NCBI GenBank assembly: GCA_044227705.1
Contig: JBGAWE010000217.1
Span: 1-7,825, forward strand
Direction: 5' to 3'
DNA: 7,825 nucleotides
Source: JANOQP01 sp044227705
Lineage (GTDB): Bacteria; Bacteroidota; Bacteroidia; Chitinophagales; Saprospiraceae
Both the position numbers and the translations under genes were made by a program. The notes under the pieces are model-generated. The model worked only from the letters and a program-made list of their open reading frames with translations, did not search any database and was not told the DNA's origin. Shown here one piece after another: positions 1-5,717 of this stretch (position 1 is the first letter of the stretch; the number at the start of each line of letters is the position of its first letter).

Positions 1-10
1 GATGCACTTG

Positions 11-115
11 TCAAATCATCTGGACGCCACGTCAAACGAGTTTGGCCCGGCGTCAAACGGTCTTGGTCTTCCATCAAATCATCTTGGCCCGGCGTCACTT
101 CATCTTGGCCATGCT
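11..115. repeat. Degenerate 21-bp tandem repeat, five units
   Basis: Five head-to-tail units start at 11, 32, 53, 74 and 95, with an exact 21-nt spacing. The consensus unit begins TCAAATCATCTTGG and ends CCCGGCG. The fourth unit (74-94) matches it best. Units 1 and 3 diverge mostly in their second half, and unit 5 begins TCACTT. Because the period is a multiple of three and the unit has no forward stop, all three plus-strand frames stay open across the array. The frames then end at 122-124 (TAG), 160-162 (TGA) and shortly after the array. One frame gives a heptapeptide repeat of the type SNHLGPA, another of the type VKSSWPG. It could be an intergenic minisatellite or the 3' end of a repeat-encoded protein entering from the left edge. 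The sequence cannot decide, but the weak conservation in every frame favours a non-coding minisatellite. Confidence 0.8.
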
Positions 116-124
116 TCATGTTAG

Positions 125-317
125 CAAAACCCGTTGTCAGGATATCTGAAAGCGGCATTTGATGGGCTCGAACACTCTTCGAGCTATAAAAACCCGCAGC
201 TGCCCCGCAAACTTTTCCCGTTGCTTGGCTTGACTTTTGGAGAATCGCAGGACTTTGCGCCGCGAATCCATCGGCTCCTTCTTGCCAGTCGCCTGTTCAC
301 TTTTGCCCGTCCTAAAA
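125..317. other. Leader region upstream of the permease, no gene seen
   Basis: This stretch lies between the tandem repeat and the permease start. I find no convincing coding frame. The permease reading frame stays open upstream to about 237, but those extra residues do not resemble the start of an APC permease. The region holds one perfect hairpin (166-184) and several TTTG-containing tracts. None is paired at the spacing expected of a Bacteroidota promoter (TTTG, about 20 nt, TAnnTTTG), so no promoter is called. Confidence 0.4.
166..184. other. Perfect 7-bp hairpin in permease leader
   Basis: GCTCGAA (166-172) and TTCGAGC (178-184) are exact inverted repeats around a 5-nt loop, CACTC. TATAAAAA follows immediately. 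It could be a terminator for a gene to the left, an operator, or a chance palindrome. There is no clean T-tract on the plus strand, so a terminator role is unproven. Confidence 0.4.
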
Positions 318-1733
318 ATGTCGAACCAACAGCCCGCACAGGGCGAATTCAAGCAGTCGCTTACTCTCTTCGATGCCACGATGCTCGTCGCGGGCGTGAT
401 GATTGGCAGCGGCATTTTCATTGTCTCGGCCGACATTGCCCGCTCGGTCGGCTCGGCCGGTTGGTTGATGGTCGCGTGGCTTGTTGCGGGTGTGTTGACA
501 ATCGTCGCCGCGTTGAGTTATGGCGAGTTGGCCGGAATGATGCCCCGCGCAGGCGGACAGTACGTCTACTTGCGCGAGGCATGGGGGCCGCTGCCTGGGT
601 TCCTGTTCGGGTGGACGCAGTTCTGGGTCATCCAGACCGGCACCATCGCGGCGGTGGCGGTTGCGTTCGCCAAATTCACTGCTGTCTTCTTCCCCGCGCT
701 CTCGCCGTCGAACGTGCTCTTCGAGCTTGGCTTATTGAAAATCTCGGCCGGGCAAATCGTCGCCATTGCGCTCATCGTCGGACTGACGCTTTTCCACACG
801 CGCGGCGTCGAGGGCGGCAAGCGGATGACGAGCGTGTTCACCGTCGCCAAGATTGCCTCGCTTGCCGGGCTGATTGTTTTCGGCTTTCTCATCGGTTTCA
901 AAACCGAAACCTGGGCGGCCAACTGGCAAAACGCCTGGCAGGCTTCCACACGTTCGGCCGACGGCTCGCTCGGCAACCTCCTTTCCTCGATGGGCCTGCT
1001 GCTCGCCCTCGGCACGACGATGGTCGGATCCCTTTTCTCGATGGAGAGCTGGAACAACGTCACATTCATCGCCGGTGAAATCAAGGACCCCAGGCGCAAC
1101 ATCCCGCGCAGCCTCCTTTTCGGGACGGGCATCGTCTGCGTCCTGTATCTTTTGACGAACGTCGTCTACCTCGGCGTACTGCCCTTGACGGAAATCGCCT
1201 CCGCCCCCCTTGACCGCGTAGGCACGGCCGCTGCCGGGGCCATGTTCGGCACGGCGGGCGTGGCCATCATGGCGGCGCTCATCATGGTCTCCACTTTCGG
1301 CTGCAACGTCGGGCAGACGCTCGGCGGCGCGCGCCTCGGCTACGCGATGGCCCGCGACGGCTTGATGATTGAACAAGCCGGGCGGTTGAACAAGAACGGC
1401 GTCCCCGCCTGGTCTCTTTATGTTCAGATGCTCTGGGCCTCGATACTTTGCCTGTCCGGGAAATACGGCGATCTTCTCGATTACACCGTCTTCGCCGCCC
1501 TGGTTTTCTACGCCCTCACGATGGCCGGGATTTTCCGCCTCCGCAAAACGATGCCTGACGCGGATCGACCCTATCGAGCGGTCGGCTATCCGATTGTGCC
1601 CGCGCTTTACGTTGTCGCGGCGCTGGGCATTGCGCTCATCCTCCTTTTCACGAAGACGGCGAACACGCTGCCGGGGCTGGGGATTGTGCTGCTGGGGGTG
1701 CCGGTCTATTTTTGGCAGGTGGCGAAGCGGTAG
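318..1733 (+). CDS. APC-superfamily amino-acid permease
   Basis: This is an integral inner-membrane transporter of the amino acid-polyamine-organocation superfamily, probably a secondary amino-acid importer or exchanger. The substrate cannot be read from sequence. The 471-residue length and many hydrophobic segments fit the usual 12-helix fold. Family marks are the substrate-binding GVMIGSGIF in the broken first helix (26-34), SYGEL (67-71), PRAGGQYVYL (76-85), GEIKDPRRNIPRS in a cytoplasmic loop (253-265) and YAMARDG (342-348). The motif content is closest to the LAT-like or single-component APC permeases. The ATG at 318 is preferred over an in-frame TTG at 237 because MSNQQPAQGEFKQSLTLFDA is a normal family N-terminus and the extra 27 residues look non-homologous. 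No Shine-Dalgarno is present; CCTAAAA precedes the start. The TAG stop lies inside a palindromic repeat at 1730-1753. The nearest downstream gene, dusB, is 171 nt away, so co-transcription is doubtful. Confidence 0.93.
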   Translation: MSNQQPAQGEFKQSLTLFDATMLVAGVMIGSGIFIVSADIARSVGSAGWLMVAWLVAGVLTIVAALSYGELAGMMPRAGGQYVYLREAWGPLPGFLFGWTQFWVIQTGTIAAVAVAFAKFTAVFFPALSPSNVLFELGLLKISAGQIVAIALIVGLTLFHTRGVEGGKRMTSVFTVAKIASLAGLIVFGFLIGFKTETWAANWQNAWQASTRSADGSLGNLLSSMGLLLALGTTMVGSLFSMESWNNVTFIAGEIKDPRRNIPRSLLFGTGIVCVLYLLTNVVYLGVLPLTEIASAPLDRVGTAAAGAMFGTAGVAIMAALIMVSTFGCNVGQTLGGARLGYAMARDGLMIEQAGRLNKNGVPAWSLYVQMLWASILCLSGKYGDLLDYTVFAALVFYALTMAGIFRLRKTMPDADRPYRAVGYPIVPALYVVAALGIALILLFTKTANTLPGLGIVLLGVPVYFWQVAKR

Positions 1734-1850
1734 GGGCGCGACACATCGCGTCTTTGTGCGCACAAATCACATTTCTGAACGCAAGTTACCGCCCTCCGCC
1801 TTCTGTGGTCGCGGACTTTACCGACCAGACGCGAAGCATCGCGTCTCTAC
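1730..1850. repeat. MITE-like element with 24-bp palindromic ends
   Basis: The ends at 1730-1753 and 1827-1850 are inverted repeats of each other, matching at 19 of 24 positions by hand alignment. The left end begins GTAGGGGCGCGA and the right end finishes TCGCGTCTCTAC. Each end is itself a hairpin. The left one is an 11-pair stem with wobble pairs and a CACA loop (1731-1756). The right one has exact AGACGCGA and TCGCGTCT arms (1827-1834 and 1839-1846) around AGCA. CATCGCGTCT followed 7 nt later by CACAAATC also recurs in direct orientation (1744-1768 and 1837-1861). No coding sequence lies between the ends and I see no target-site duplication. Either one small non-autonomous element or two separate copies of a short palindromic repeat would fit. 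The left hairpin contains the permease stop codon and may fold at that mRNA's 3' end. Confidence 0.6.
1753..1766. repeat. 14-bp perfect palindrome
   Basis: TTTGTGCGCACAAA is perfectly self-complementary. It overlaps the 3' arm of the hairpin that contains the permease stop codon. It has the look of a dimeric regulator operator, but its place inside a repeat element downstream of a stop makes a structural or repeat-derived origin equally likely. Confidence 0.4.
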
Positions 1851-1904
1851 AACCACAAATCGTCCTCCCTTTCCGACCTTTGTCCCCGAAAAATCCGAAA
1901 GTTC

Positions 1905-2906
1905 ATGGTCAACATCGGCCCGGTCTCCCTTCCTGACTTCCCGCTCCTCCTCGCCCCGATGGAGGACGTGAGCGACCCGCCTTTCCGTTTTCTGTGCAAA
2001 AAGCACGGGGCTGACATGATGTACACCGAGTTCATCAGCTCCGACGGCCTCGTCCACGACGCGCGGACGAGCCTCCAAAAGCTCGACGTGTTCGACTACG
2101 AAAGGCCCATCGGCATTCAGTATTTTGGGGGACAACTTGACACGATGATCCAGGCCGCAGCCATCGTCGAGGCTGCAAACCCCGACGTCATCGACATCAA
2201 TTTTGGTTGTCCGGTGGCGAAGGTCGCCTGCCGGATGGCGGGGGCCGGGCTTTTGCAGGACATCCCGAAAATGATTGAACTGACAGCGGCCGTCGTCAAA
2301 AGCACCTCCAAGCCGGTGACCGTCAAGACCCGCCTCGGATGGGACGAATCGACCATCAACATCATCGAGGTTGCCGAGCGGCTGCAGGACGCGGGCATCC
2401 AAGCCTTGACAATCCACGGCCGCACCCGCAAGCAGATGTACAAGGGCGAGGCAAACTGGGAGTGGATTGCAAAAGTGAAGAACAACCCCCGGATGCGAAT
2501 CCCCATCTTCGGAAACGGCGACATTGACTCGCCCGAAAAAGCTGCCGAGTACCGCGCCCGATTCGACGTCGACGGTATCATGATTGGCCGGGCGAGCATC
2601 GGATATCCCTGGATCTTCCGCGAAATCCGCCATTTTTTGGAAACAAGCACCCTCCTCAACCCGCCGACGACCGCCGAGCGCGTCGATGCCGCCCGTCAGC
2701 ATCTGCGCCATTCGATTGATTGGAAAGGGGAAAAACTCGGCGTCGTCGAGATGAAGCGGCACTACTCGGGCTACCTGAAAGGCCTGCCCGACATCAAGCC
2801 GTACCGCCTCCTGCTGGTGACGGAGAACGAACCGGCAACGCTGTTTTCCATATTGGATGAAGTGGAGGAGAAATACGCCGACTTCGGCGAACTTGAACTG
2901 GCCTGA
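1905..2906 (+). CDS. dusB: tRNA-dihydrouridine synthase, DusB type
   Basis: This FMN-dependent cytosolic enzyme uses NADPH to reduce specific uridines in tRNA to dihydrouridine. The 333-residue protein has an N-terminal TIM barrel and a C-terminal helical domain, the normal family length. Visible motifs are LAPMEDVSDPPFR (16-28, flavin-binding start of the barrel), DINFGCP with the catalytic cysteine at 102, VKTRLGW with the flavin-contacting lysine at 141, HGRTRKQMYKG (171-181), GNGDI (203-207) and GRASIGYPWIF (228-238). The C-terminal EMKRHYSGYLKG (282-292) is typical of DusB-like proteins. The start at 1905 gives a family-typical N-terminus about 16 residues before APMEDVSD. No Shine-Dalgarno precedes it. 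A tRNA CCA-adding gene follows after 62 nt on the same strand, so the two tRNA genes may be transcribed together through the palindrome between them. The exact uridine target is not predictable, and DusB rather than another Dus subgroup is a family-level judgement. Confidence 0.95.
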   Translation: MVNIGPVSLPDFPLLLAPMEDVSDPPFRFLCKKHGADMMYTEFISSDGLVHDARTSLQKLDVFDYERPIGIQYFGGQLDTMIQAAAIVEAANPDVIDINFGCPVAKVACRMAGAGLLQDIPKMIELTAAVVKSTSKPVTVKTRLGWDESTINIIEVAERLQDAGIQALTIHGRTRKQMYKGEANWEWIAKVKNNPRMRIPIFGNGDIDSPEKAAEYRARFDVDGIMIGRASIGYPWIFREIRHFLETSTLLNPPTTAERVDAARQHLRHSIDWKGEKLGVVEMKRHYSGYLKGLPDIKPYRLLLVTENEPATLFSILDEVEEKYADFGELELA

Positions 2907-2911
2907 CGAAA

Positions 2912-2966
2912 TGTAGCACAGCATCTATGCTGTGCTCAAACATCACAGCATAAATGCTGTGCTACA
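2912..2966. repeat. Long palindromic repeat between dusB and cca
   Basis: The arms at 2912-2934 and 2944-2966 are inverted repeats matching at 22 of 23 positions, the one mismatch being C2925 opposite A2953. They enclose the 9-nt loop CTCAAACAT. Each arm is also nearly a palindrome by itself: AGCACAGCAT-CT-ATGCTGTGCT (2915-2936) and CACAGCAT-AA-ATGCTGTG (2944-2961). The element can therefore form one long hairpin or two short ones. It begins 5 nt after the dusB stop and ends 2 nt before the preferred cca start. No T-tract follows, so it is not a canonical intrinsic terminator. It more likely belongs to a dispersed palindromic repeat family, though it could still affect read-through or mRNA stability. 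Confidence 0.8.
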
Positions 2967-2968
2967 CC

Positions 2969-4408
2969 ATGCTGCTCTCACTGAATAAAGACGAGGAAAA
3001 AATCTTCCACCAAATCGCCCAGGCCGCCCGCCGCTTGAACGTCGAGGCATGGGTCGTCGGCGGCTTCGTCCGTGACCGCTTGCTCGGCCGCGAGTGCAAG
3101 GACATCGACGTGGTCTGCGTCGGCGACGGCATCCTTTTGGCCGAAAAAGTGGCGGAATCGCTTTATCCCCGCCCGAAAGTGGCCGTATTTTCCCGCTTCG
3201 GCACGGCCATGATTCGCTCGGGCGACCTCGAAATCGAGTTCGTCGGCGCCCGCCGCGAGAGCTACCGAAGCGATTCCAGAAAACCGGAAGTCGAGCCGGG
3301 AACCCTCGAAGACGACCAGAACCGCCGGGACTTCACGATCAACGCGATGGCGATTTCCCTGAACGAGGCTGACTTTGGCGAACTCATCGACCCATTCAAC
3401 GGTCTGCGCGACCTCGACGAAAAACGAATCGTCACCCCCCTCGAACCCGGCCGCACCTTCAGCGACGACCCGCTGCGGATGATGCGGGCCGTGCGCTTTG
3501 CCGCGCAGCTCAACTTCCAAATCGACCCCGCGACTTTGGGAGGGATAAAAAGGGAGCGGGAGCGGCTGGAAATCGTCTCTCCCGAGCGAATCGTCGTCGA
3601 ACTTGAGAAGATTTTGATGTCGCCACGCCCATCGGTCGGCTTTGCCTTGATGCTCGAAACTGGGCTTTTGGAATTGATTCTGCCCGAACTGACCGCCCTC
3701 CGAGGCGTGGAAGACCGCAACGGCGTCGCCCACAAAGACAACTTCTGGCACACCCTCGCCGTCCTCGAAAACACCTGTCGCCGCTCGACGAACATCTGGC
3801 TGCGCTGGTCGGCCGTCTGCCACGACGTCGGCAAGGCACCTACGAAGAGGTTCGAGCCGCTGAACGGCTGGACGTTTCACGGCCACGAAGTCGTTGGCGC
3901 ACGCATGGTGCCGAAGATTTTCCGCCGCCTCCGCCTCCCGCTCGACTCGAAAATGGAGTTCGTCAAAAAGATGGTCGCCCTCCACATGCGCCCCATCAGC
4001 CTGACGAAGGAGGAGGTGACAGACAGCGCCATCCGCCGCCTCATCTTCGACGCGGGCGAAGACATCGGCGAACTGATGACACTCTGCGAATCGGACATCA
4101 CCTCGAAAAACCCGCGCCGCGTCGCCCGTTATTTGGAGGGTTATGAGTTGATAAAACAGCGCGTCGCCGAGGTCTCGGAGGCGGACAGGCTGCGCCTTTG
4201 GCAGCCGCCCATCACCGGCGAGGTCATCATGGAAGCGTTCGGCATCGGGCCTTCGCGGGAGGTCGGGCTGGTGAAGACCGCCGTGCGCGAGGCGATTTTG
4301 GACGGGATGATTCCAAACGATTTCGAAGCGGGCTACGAGTTGATGCTCAAAAAAGGGGCGGAAATCGGGCTTTCCCCTGTTGAAAAAACTTCAACGCGAT
4401 TGGATTGA
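2969..4408 (+). CDS. cca: Class II CCA tRNA nucleotidyltransferase with HD domain
   Basis: This enzyme adds or repairs the 3'-terminal CCA of tRNAs, using CTP and ATP without a nucleic-acid template. Of 479 residues, the N-terminal half is a class II nucleotidyltransferase head. It shows GGFVRDRLLGR (31-41), the metal-binding pair D45 and D47 in KDIDVV (44-49), RRDFTINAMA (119-128) and DPLRMMRAVRFAAQL (167-181). The C-terminal half carries an HD phosphohydrolase-type domain: HKDNFWHT (255-262), CHDVGK (284-289) and HGHE (304-307), with later helices around 330-400. HD domains in such enzymes can give phosphatase or phosphodiesterase activity. A poly(A) polymerase reading is possible because the heads are homologous, but length and context favour CCA addition. 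Two starts are in frame. The ATG at 2954 lies inside the palindromic repeat and adds MLCYT. The ATG at 2969, just after the repeat, is preferred. No Shine-Dalgarno is present at either. dusB lies 62 nt upstream. Confidence 0.92.
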   Translation: MLLSLNKDEEKIFHQIAQAARRLNVEAWVVGGFVRDRLLGRECKDIDVVCVGDGILLAEKVAESLYPRPKVAVFSRFGTAMIRSGDLEIEFVGARRESYRSDSRKPEVEPGTLEDDQNRRDFTINAMAISLNEADFGELIDPFNGLRDLDEKRIVTPLEPGRTFSDDPLRMMRAVRFAAQLNFQIDPATLGGIKRERERLEIVSPERIVVELEKILMSPRPSVGFALMLETGLLELILPELTALRGVEDRNGVAHKDNFWHTLAVLENTCRRSTNIWLRWSAVCHDVGKAPTKRFEPLNGWTFHGHEVVGARMVPKIFRRLRLPLDSKMEFVKKMVALHMRPISLTKEEVTDSAIRRLIFDAGEDIGELMTLCESDITSKNPRRVARYLEGYELIKQRVAEVSEADRLRLWQPPITGEVIMEAFGIGPSREVGLVKTAVREAILDGMIPNDFEAGYELMLKKGAEIGLSPVEKTSTRLD

Positions 4409-4471
4409 ATTTCTGAACGAGTTAGAAAAAATATTTTCAATCATATTTTTCATTTGAAAAAATCCAACTCG
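4400..4471. other. AT-rich nested inverted repeats after cca
   Basis: This is the most AT-rich stretch near a gene boundary in the window. Three inverted pairs overlap: TTGGATT (4400-4406) with AATCCAA (4461-4467), CGAGTT (4418-4423) with AACTCG (4466-4471), and TTTTCAA (4434-4440) with TTGAAAA (4454-4460). The second and third pairs can nest in one fold, while the first competes with the second. It may serve as the cca transcript's 3' structure, as part of a promoter for the downstream oxygenase gene, or neither. I find no well-spaced promoter pair. Confidence 0.35.
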
Positions 4472-4519
4472 AACAGACCATCACCAATAAGCCCGGAACC
4501 ACCCAAATTTATTTGAACG

Positions 4520-5449
4520 ATGGCCGCAACTCCGCTGTCCCAGCAAGCATATCAAGCCCAAGTCAATAGCCTTCCGAGCCTCGGCACTGTCGGTTATTTC
4601 GGCCCGAAGAGCATGACGTGGCGGCTCTACCGCGAGCCGGTCATCGTGCTGGGCAGCTTCCGCGCTCTGCTTTTGCAGGTCGCGCACCCGGCGGTCGCCG
4701 ATGCCGTGGCCCGTTACAGCAATTTTCGCGACGATGCGCTCGGCCGGGGCTTCCGCACCTTCTTGGCGATGGCGACCCTCTATTTCGGCGACGAAAAGCA
4801 GGCGCGAGAAGTCGGCGCACGCCTTTTCAAAATGCATGGGGCTTTTCGCGGACCGGGCGGGGTGGGGGAGAGCTACGTCGCCAACCAGCCCGACCTCCTC
4901 CTTTGGGTTCTGGCAACCTTGACCGACACGACGATTCAGGTTTTTGAAAGAATCCCGCCGCGCGGGCTGCCAGTCGGCTGGCAAGAGCAGTTCTATGAGG
5001 AAAGCAAAATCGCTGCAACGCTCCTCGGTATCCCGCCCGAGGTCTATCCGCTTAGCCTATCCGCCTTTCGATGCTATATGAAAGGTATGCTCGACGGTGA
5101 TTTGCTCGGCTCGACGGAGGTCTGCCGTGAGATGTCGCTGGCCATCGTCCAGCACAAGTTTTCGATGGAAAGTCTGGCGACTTTGCTTTCGGCAGGTTGG
5201 CTGCCGGAGCCGCTTTGCCGCCGAATCGGTTTGAAAACCAGCTCGAAACAGCCTGGGCGGTTTGAGTTTTTGATGAAGACTGTCCGGTATTTCTATCGGT
5301 TTGCGCCTGCCGGGCTGCGCTATTCGCCCGCCTATCATCAGGCTCTGCGCCGCATCGCGCTGGCCGAGGGGCGGAAGCCGCGCCCTCTCGAAAACTTCAT
5401 GAACTGGCTGGCCCTGCGCTCGCCCATCCCGCTCGGCATCCCGGCCTGA
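4520..5449 (+). CDS. MpaB/latex-clearing-type (DUF2236) putative oxygenase
   Basis: The 309-residue protein belongs to the DUF2236 family, which includes the rubber-cleaving Lcp oxygenases and the fungal MpaB oxygenases. Characterised Lcp members are b-type heme proteins that cleave double bonds, but most bacterial members have no known substrate. Visible family features are GYFGPKSMTWRLYREP (25-40), RALLLQVAHPAVADAVA (48-64), SNFRDDALGRGFRTF (67-81), YFGD (88-91), MHGAFRG (105-111) and SYVANQPDLLLWVLATLTD (118-136). The helix-rich middle YEESKIAATLLGIP (159-172) also fits. In many members I recall WVHATL where this protein has WVLATL, so the usual histidine is leucine at 131. His56 and His106 are present. 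There is no signal peptide. The ATG at 4520 is preceded by AT-rich sequence and no Shine-Dalgarno. The last residues, SPIPLGIPA, are encoded by the first copy of a 43-bp tandem duplication that spans the stop codon. The substrate is unknown. Confidence 0.85.
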   Translation: MAATPLSQQAYQAQVNSLPSLGTVGYFGPKSMTWRLYREPVIVLGSFRALLLQVAHPAVADAVARYSNFRDDALGRGFRTFLAMATLYFGDEKQAREVGARLFKMHGAFRGPGGVGESYVANQPDLLLWVLATLTDTTIQVFERIPPRGLPVGWQEQFYEESKIAATLLGIPPEVYPLSLSAFRCYMKGMLDGDLLGSTEVCREMSLAIVQHKFSMESLATLLSAGWLPEPLCRRIGLKTSSKQPGRFEFLMKTVRYFYRFAPAGLRYSPAYHQALRRIALAEGRKPRPLENFMNWLALRSPIPLGIPA

Positions 5450-5498
5450 AACACCCCAGCGCTCGCCCATCCCGCTCGGCATCCCGGCAGGAAACACC
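5416..5498. repeat. 43-bp tandem duplication across the oxygenase stop codon
   Basis: Positions 5416-5455 and 5459-5498 match at 38 of 40 bases, offset by 43. Each copy begins GCGCTCGCCCATCCCGCTCG and ends GAAACACC. The only differences are at 5446-5447 (CT) against 5489-5490 (AG). Copy 1 contains the TGA stop at 5447-5449; in copy 2 the same place reads AGG. Inside each copy CATCCCG occurs twice, 12 nt apart, so the unit may have grown from a shorter 12-bp repeat. The near-identity suggests a recent event. The 43-nt period is not a multiple of three and copy 2 lies after the stop, so copy 2 adds nothing to the protein. Confidence 0.9.
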
Positions 5499-5539
5499 GG
5501 CGGCTCCCAGCAACCATCGCCGGTTGCGTGAGAGCCGCC
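5499..5539. other. Strong two-part hairpin between convergent genes
   Basis: GGCGGCTC (5499-5506) pairs exactly with GAGCCGCC (5532-5539). Inside it GCAACC (5510-5515) pairs with GGTTGC (5522-5527) around an ATCGCC loop, separated from the outer stem by small internal loops. It begins directly after the second copy of the 43-bp duplication and lies between convergent genes, where a bidirectional terminator would be expected. It has no adjacent T-tract on either strand, so that role is only possible. It could instead be a fragment of a structured RNA or a repeat terminus. Confidence 0.55.
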
Positions 5540-5717
5540 AATTCCATCGGTCAGGACTGTGGTCCGATTGGGGTGGGGATTACCTGCAGTTAGTGTTTCG
5601 CGTGAGGGTTTTCCATGCTCTAACGCGTTGATGCAAATGTAGATAGGCATCTATTTTCTGGTAATGTTTTCGCGATTTTCTCACATCCTTTTTATCAAGT
5701 GGCAATTTGGTCGCCCC
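5540..5717. other. Remaining convergent spacer, no gene recognised
   Basis: The first half is GC-rich and carries imperfect pairing around 5544-5571 (CCATCGG against CCGATTGG) and GTTAG/CTAAC (5589-5593 and 5620-5624). The second half, from about 5630, turns AT-rich. It has a weak TAGAT-AGGC-ATCTA hairpin (5640-5653) followed by TTTT, which could act as a poor terminator for plus-strand transcripts. I recognise no known RNA family and no supported coding frame. Confidence 0.35.

Noticed and set aside
11..115. CRISPR array
   Set aside because: The units are directly abutting with no unique spacers and only a 21-nt period, so this is a simple tandem repeat.
237..317. N-terminal extension of the permease from a TTG
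   Set aside because: The 27 extra residues do not resemble a permease N-terminus, and the ATG at 318 gives a normal family start.
134..1078. Plus-strand open frame overlapping the permease start
   Set aside because: The product is strongly Arg-rich and overlaps the true permease frame for most of its length.
732..1763. Long minus-strand open frame opposite the permease
   Set aside because: It is rich in Arg, Gly, Asp and Glu with no recognisable domain. It is antisense to a clear permease and explained by GC-rich codon use.
2954..2968. Upstream ATG as the cca start
   Set aside because: It lies inside the palindromic repeat and adds only five non-conserved residues. The ATG at 2969 fits better.
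2978..3985. Long minus-strand open frame opposite the CCA enzyme
   Set aside because: It is low in recognisable motifs and lies wholly within a gene with strong family motifs on the other strand.
5450..5593. 47-codon open extension in frame after the oxygenase TGA
   Set aside because: It consists of the duplicated repeat and hairpin sequence, and there is no sign of read-through or a selenocysteine context. It is most likely chance.
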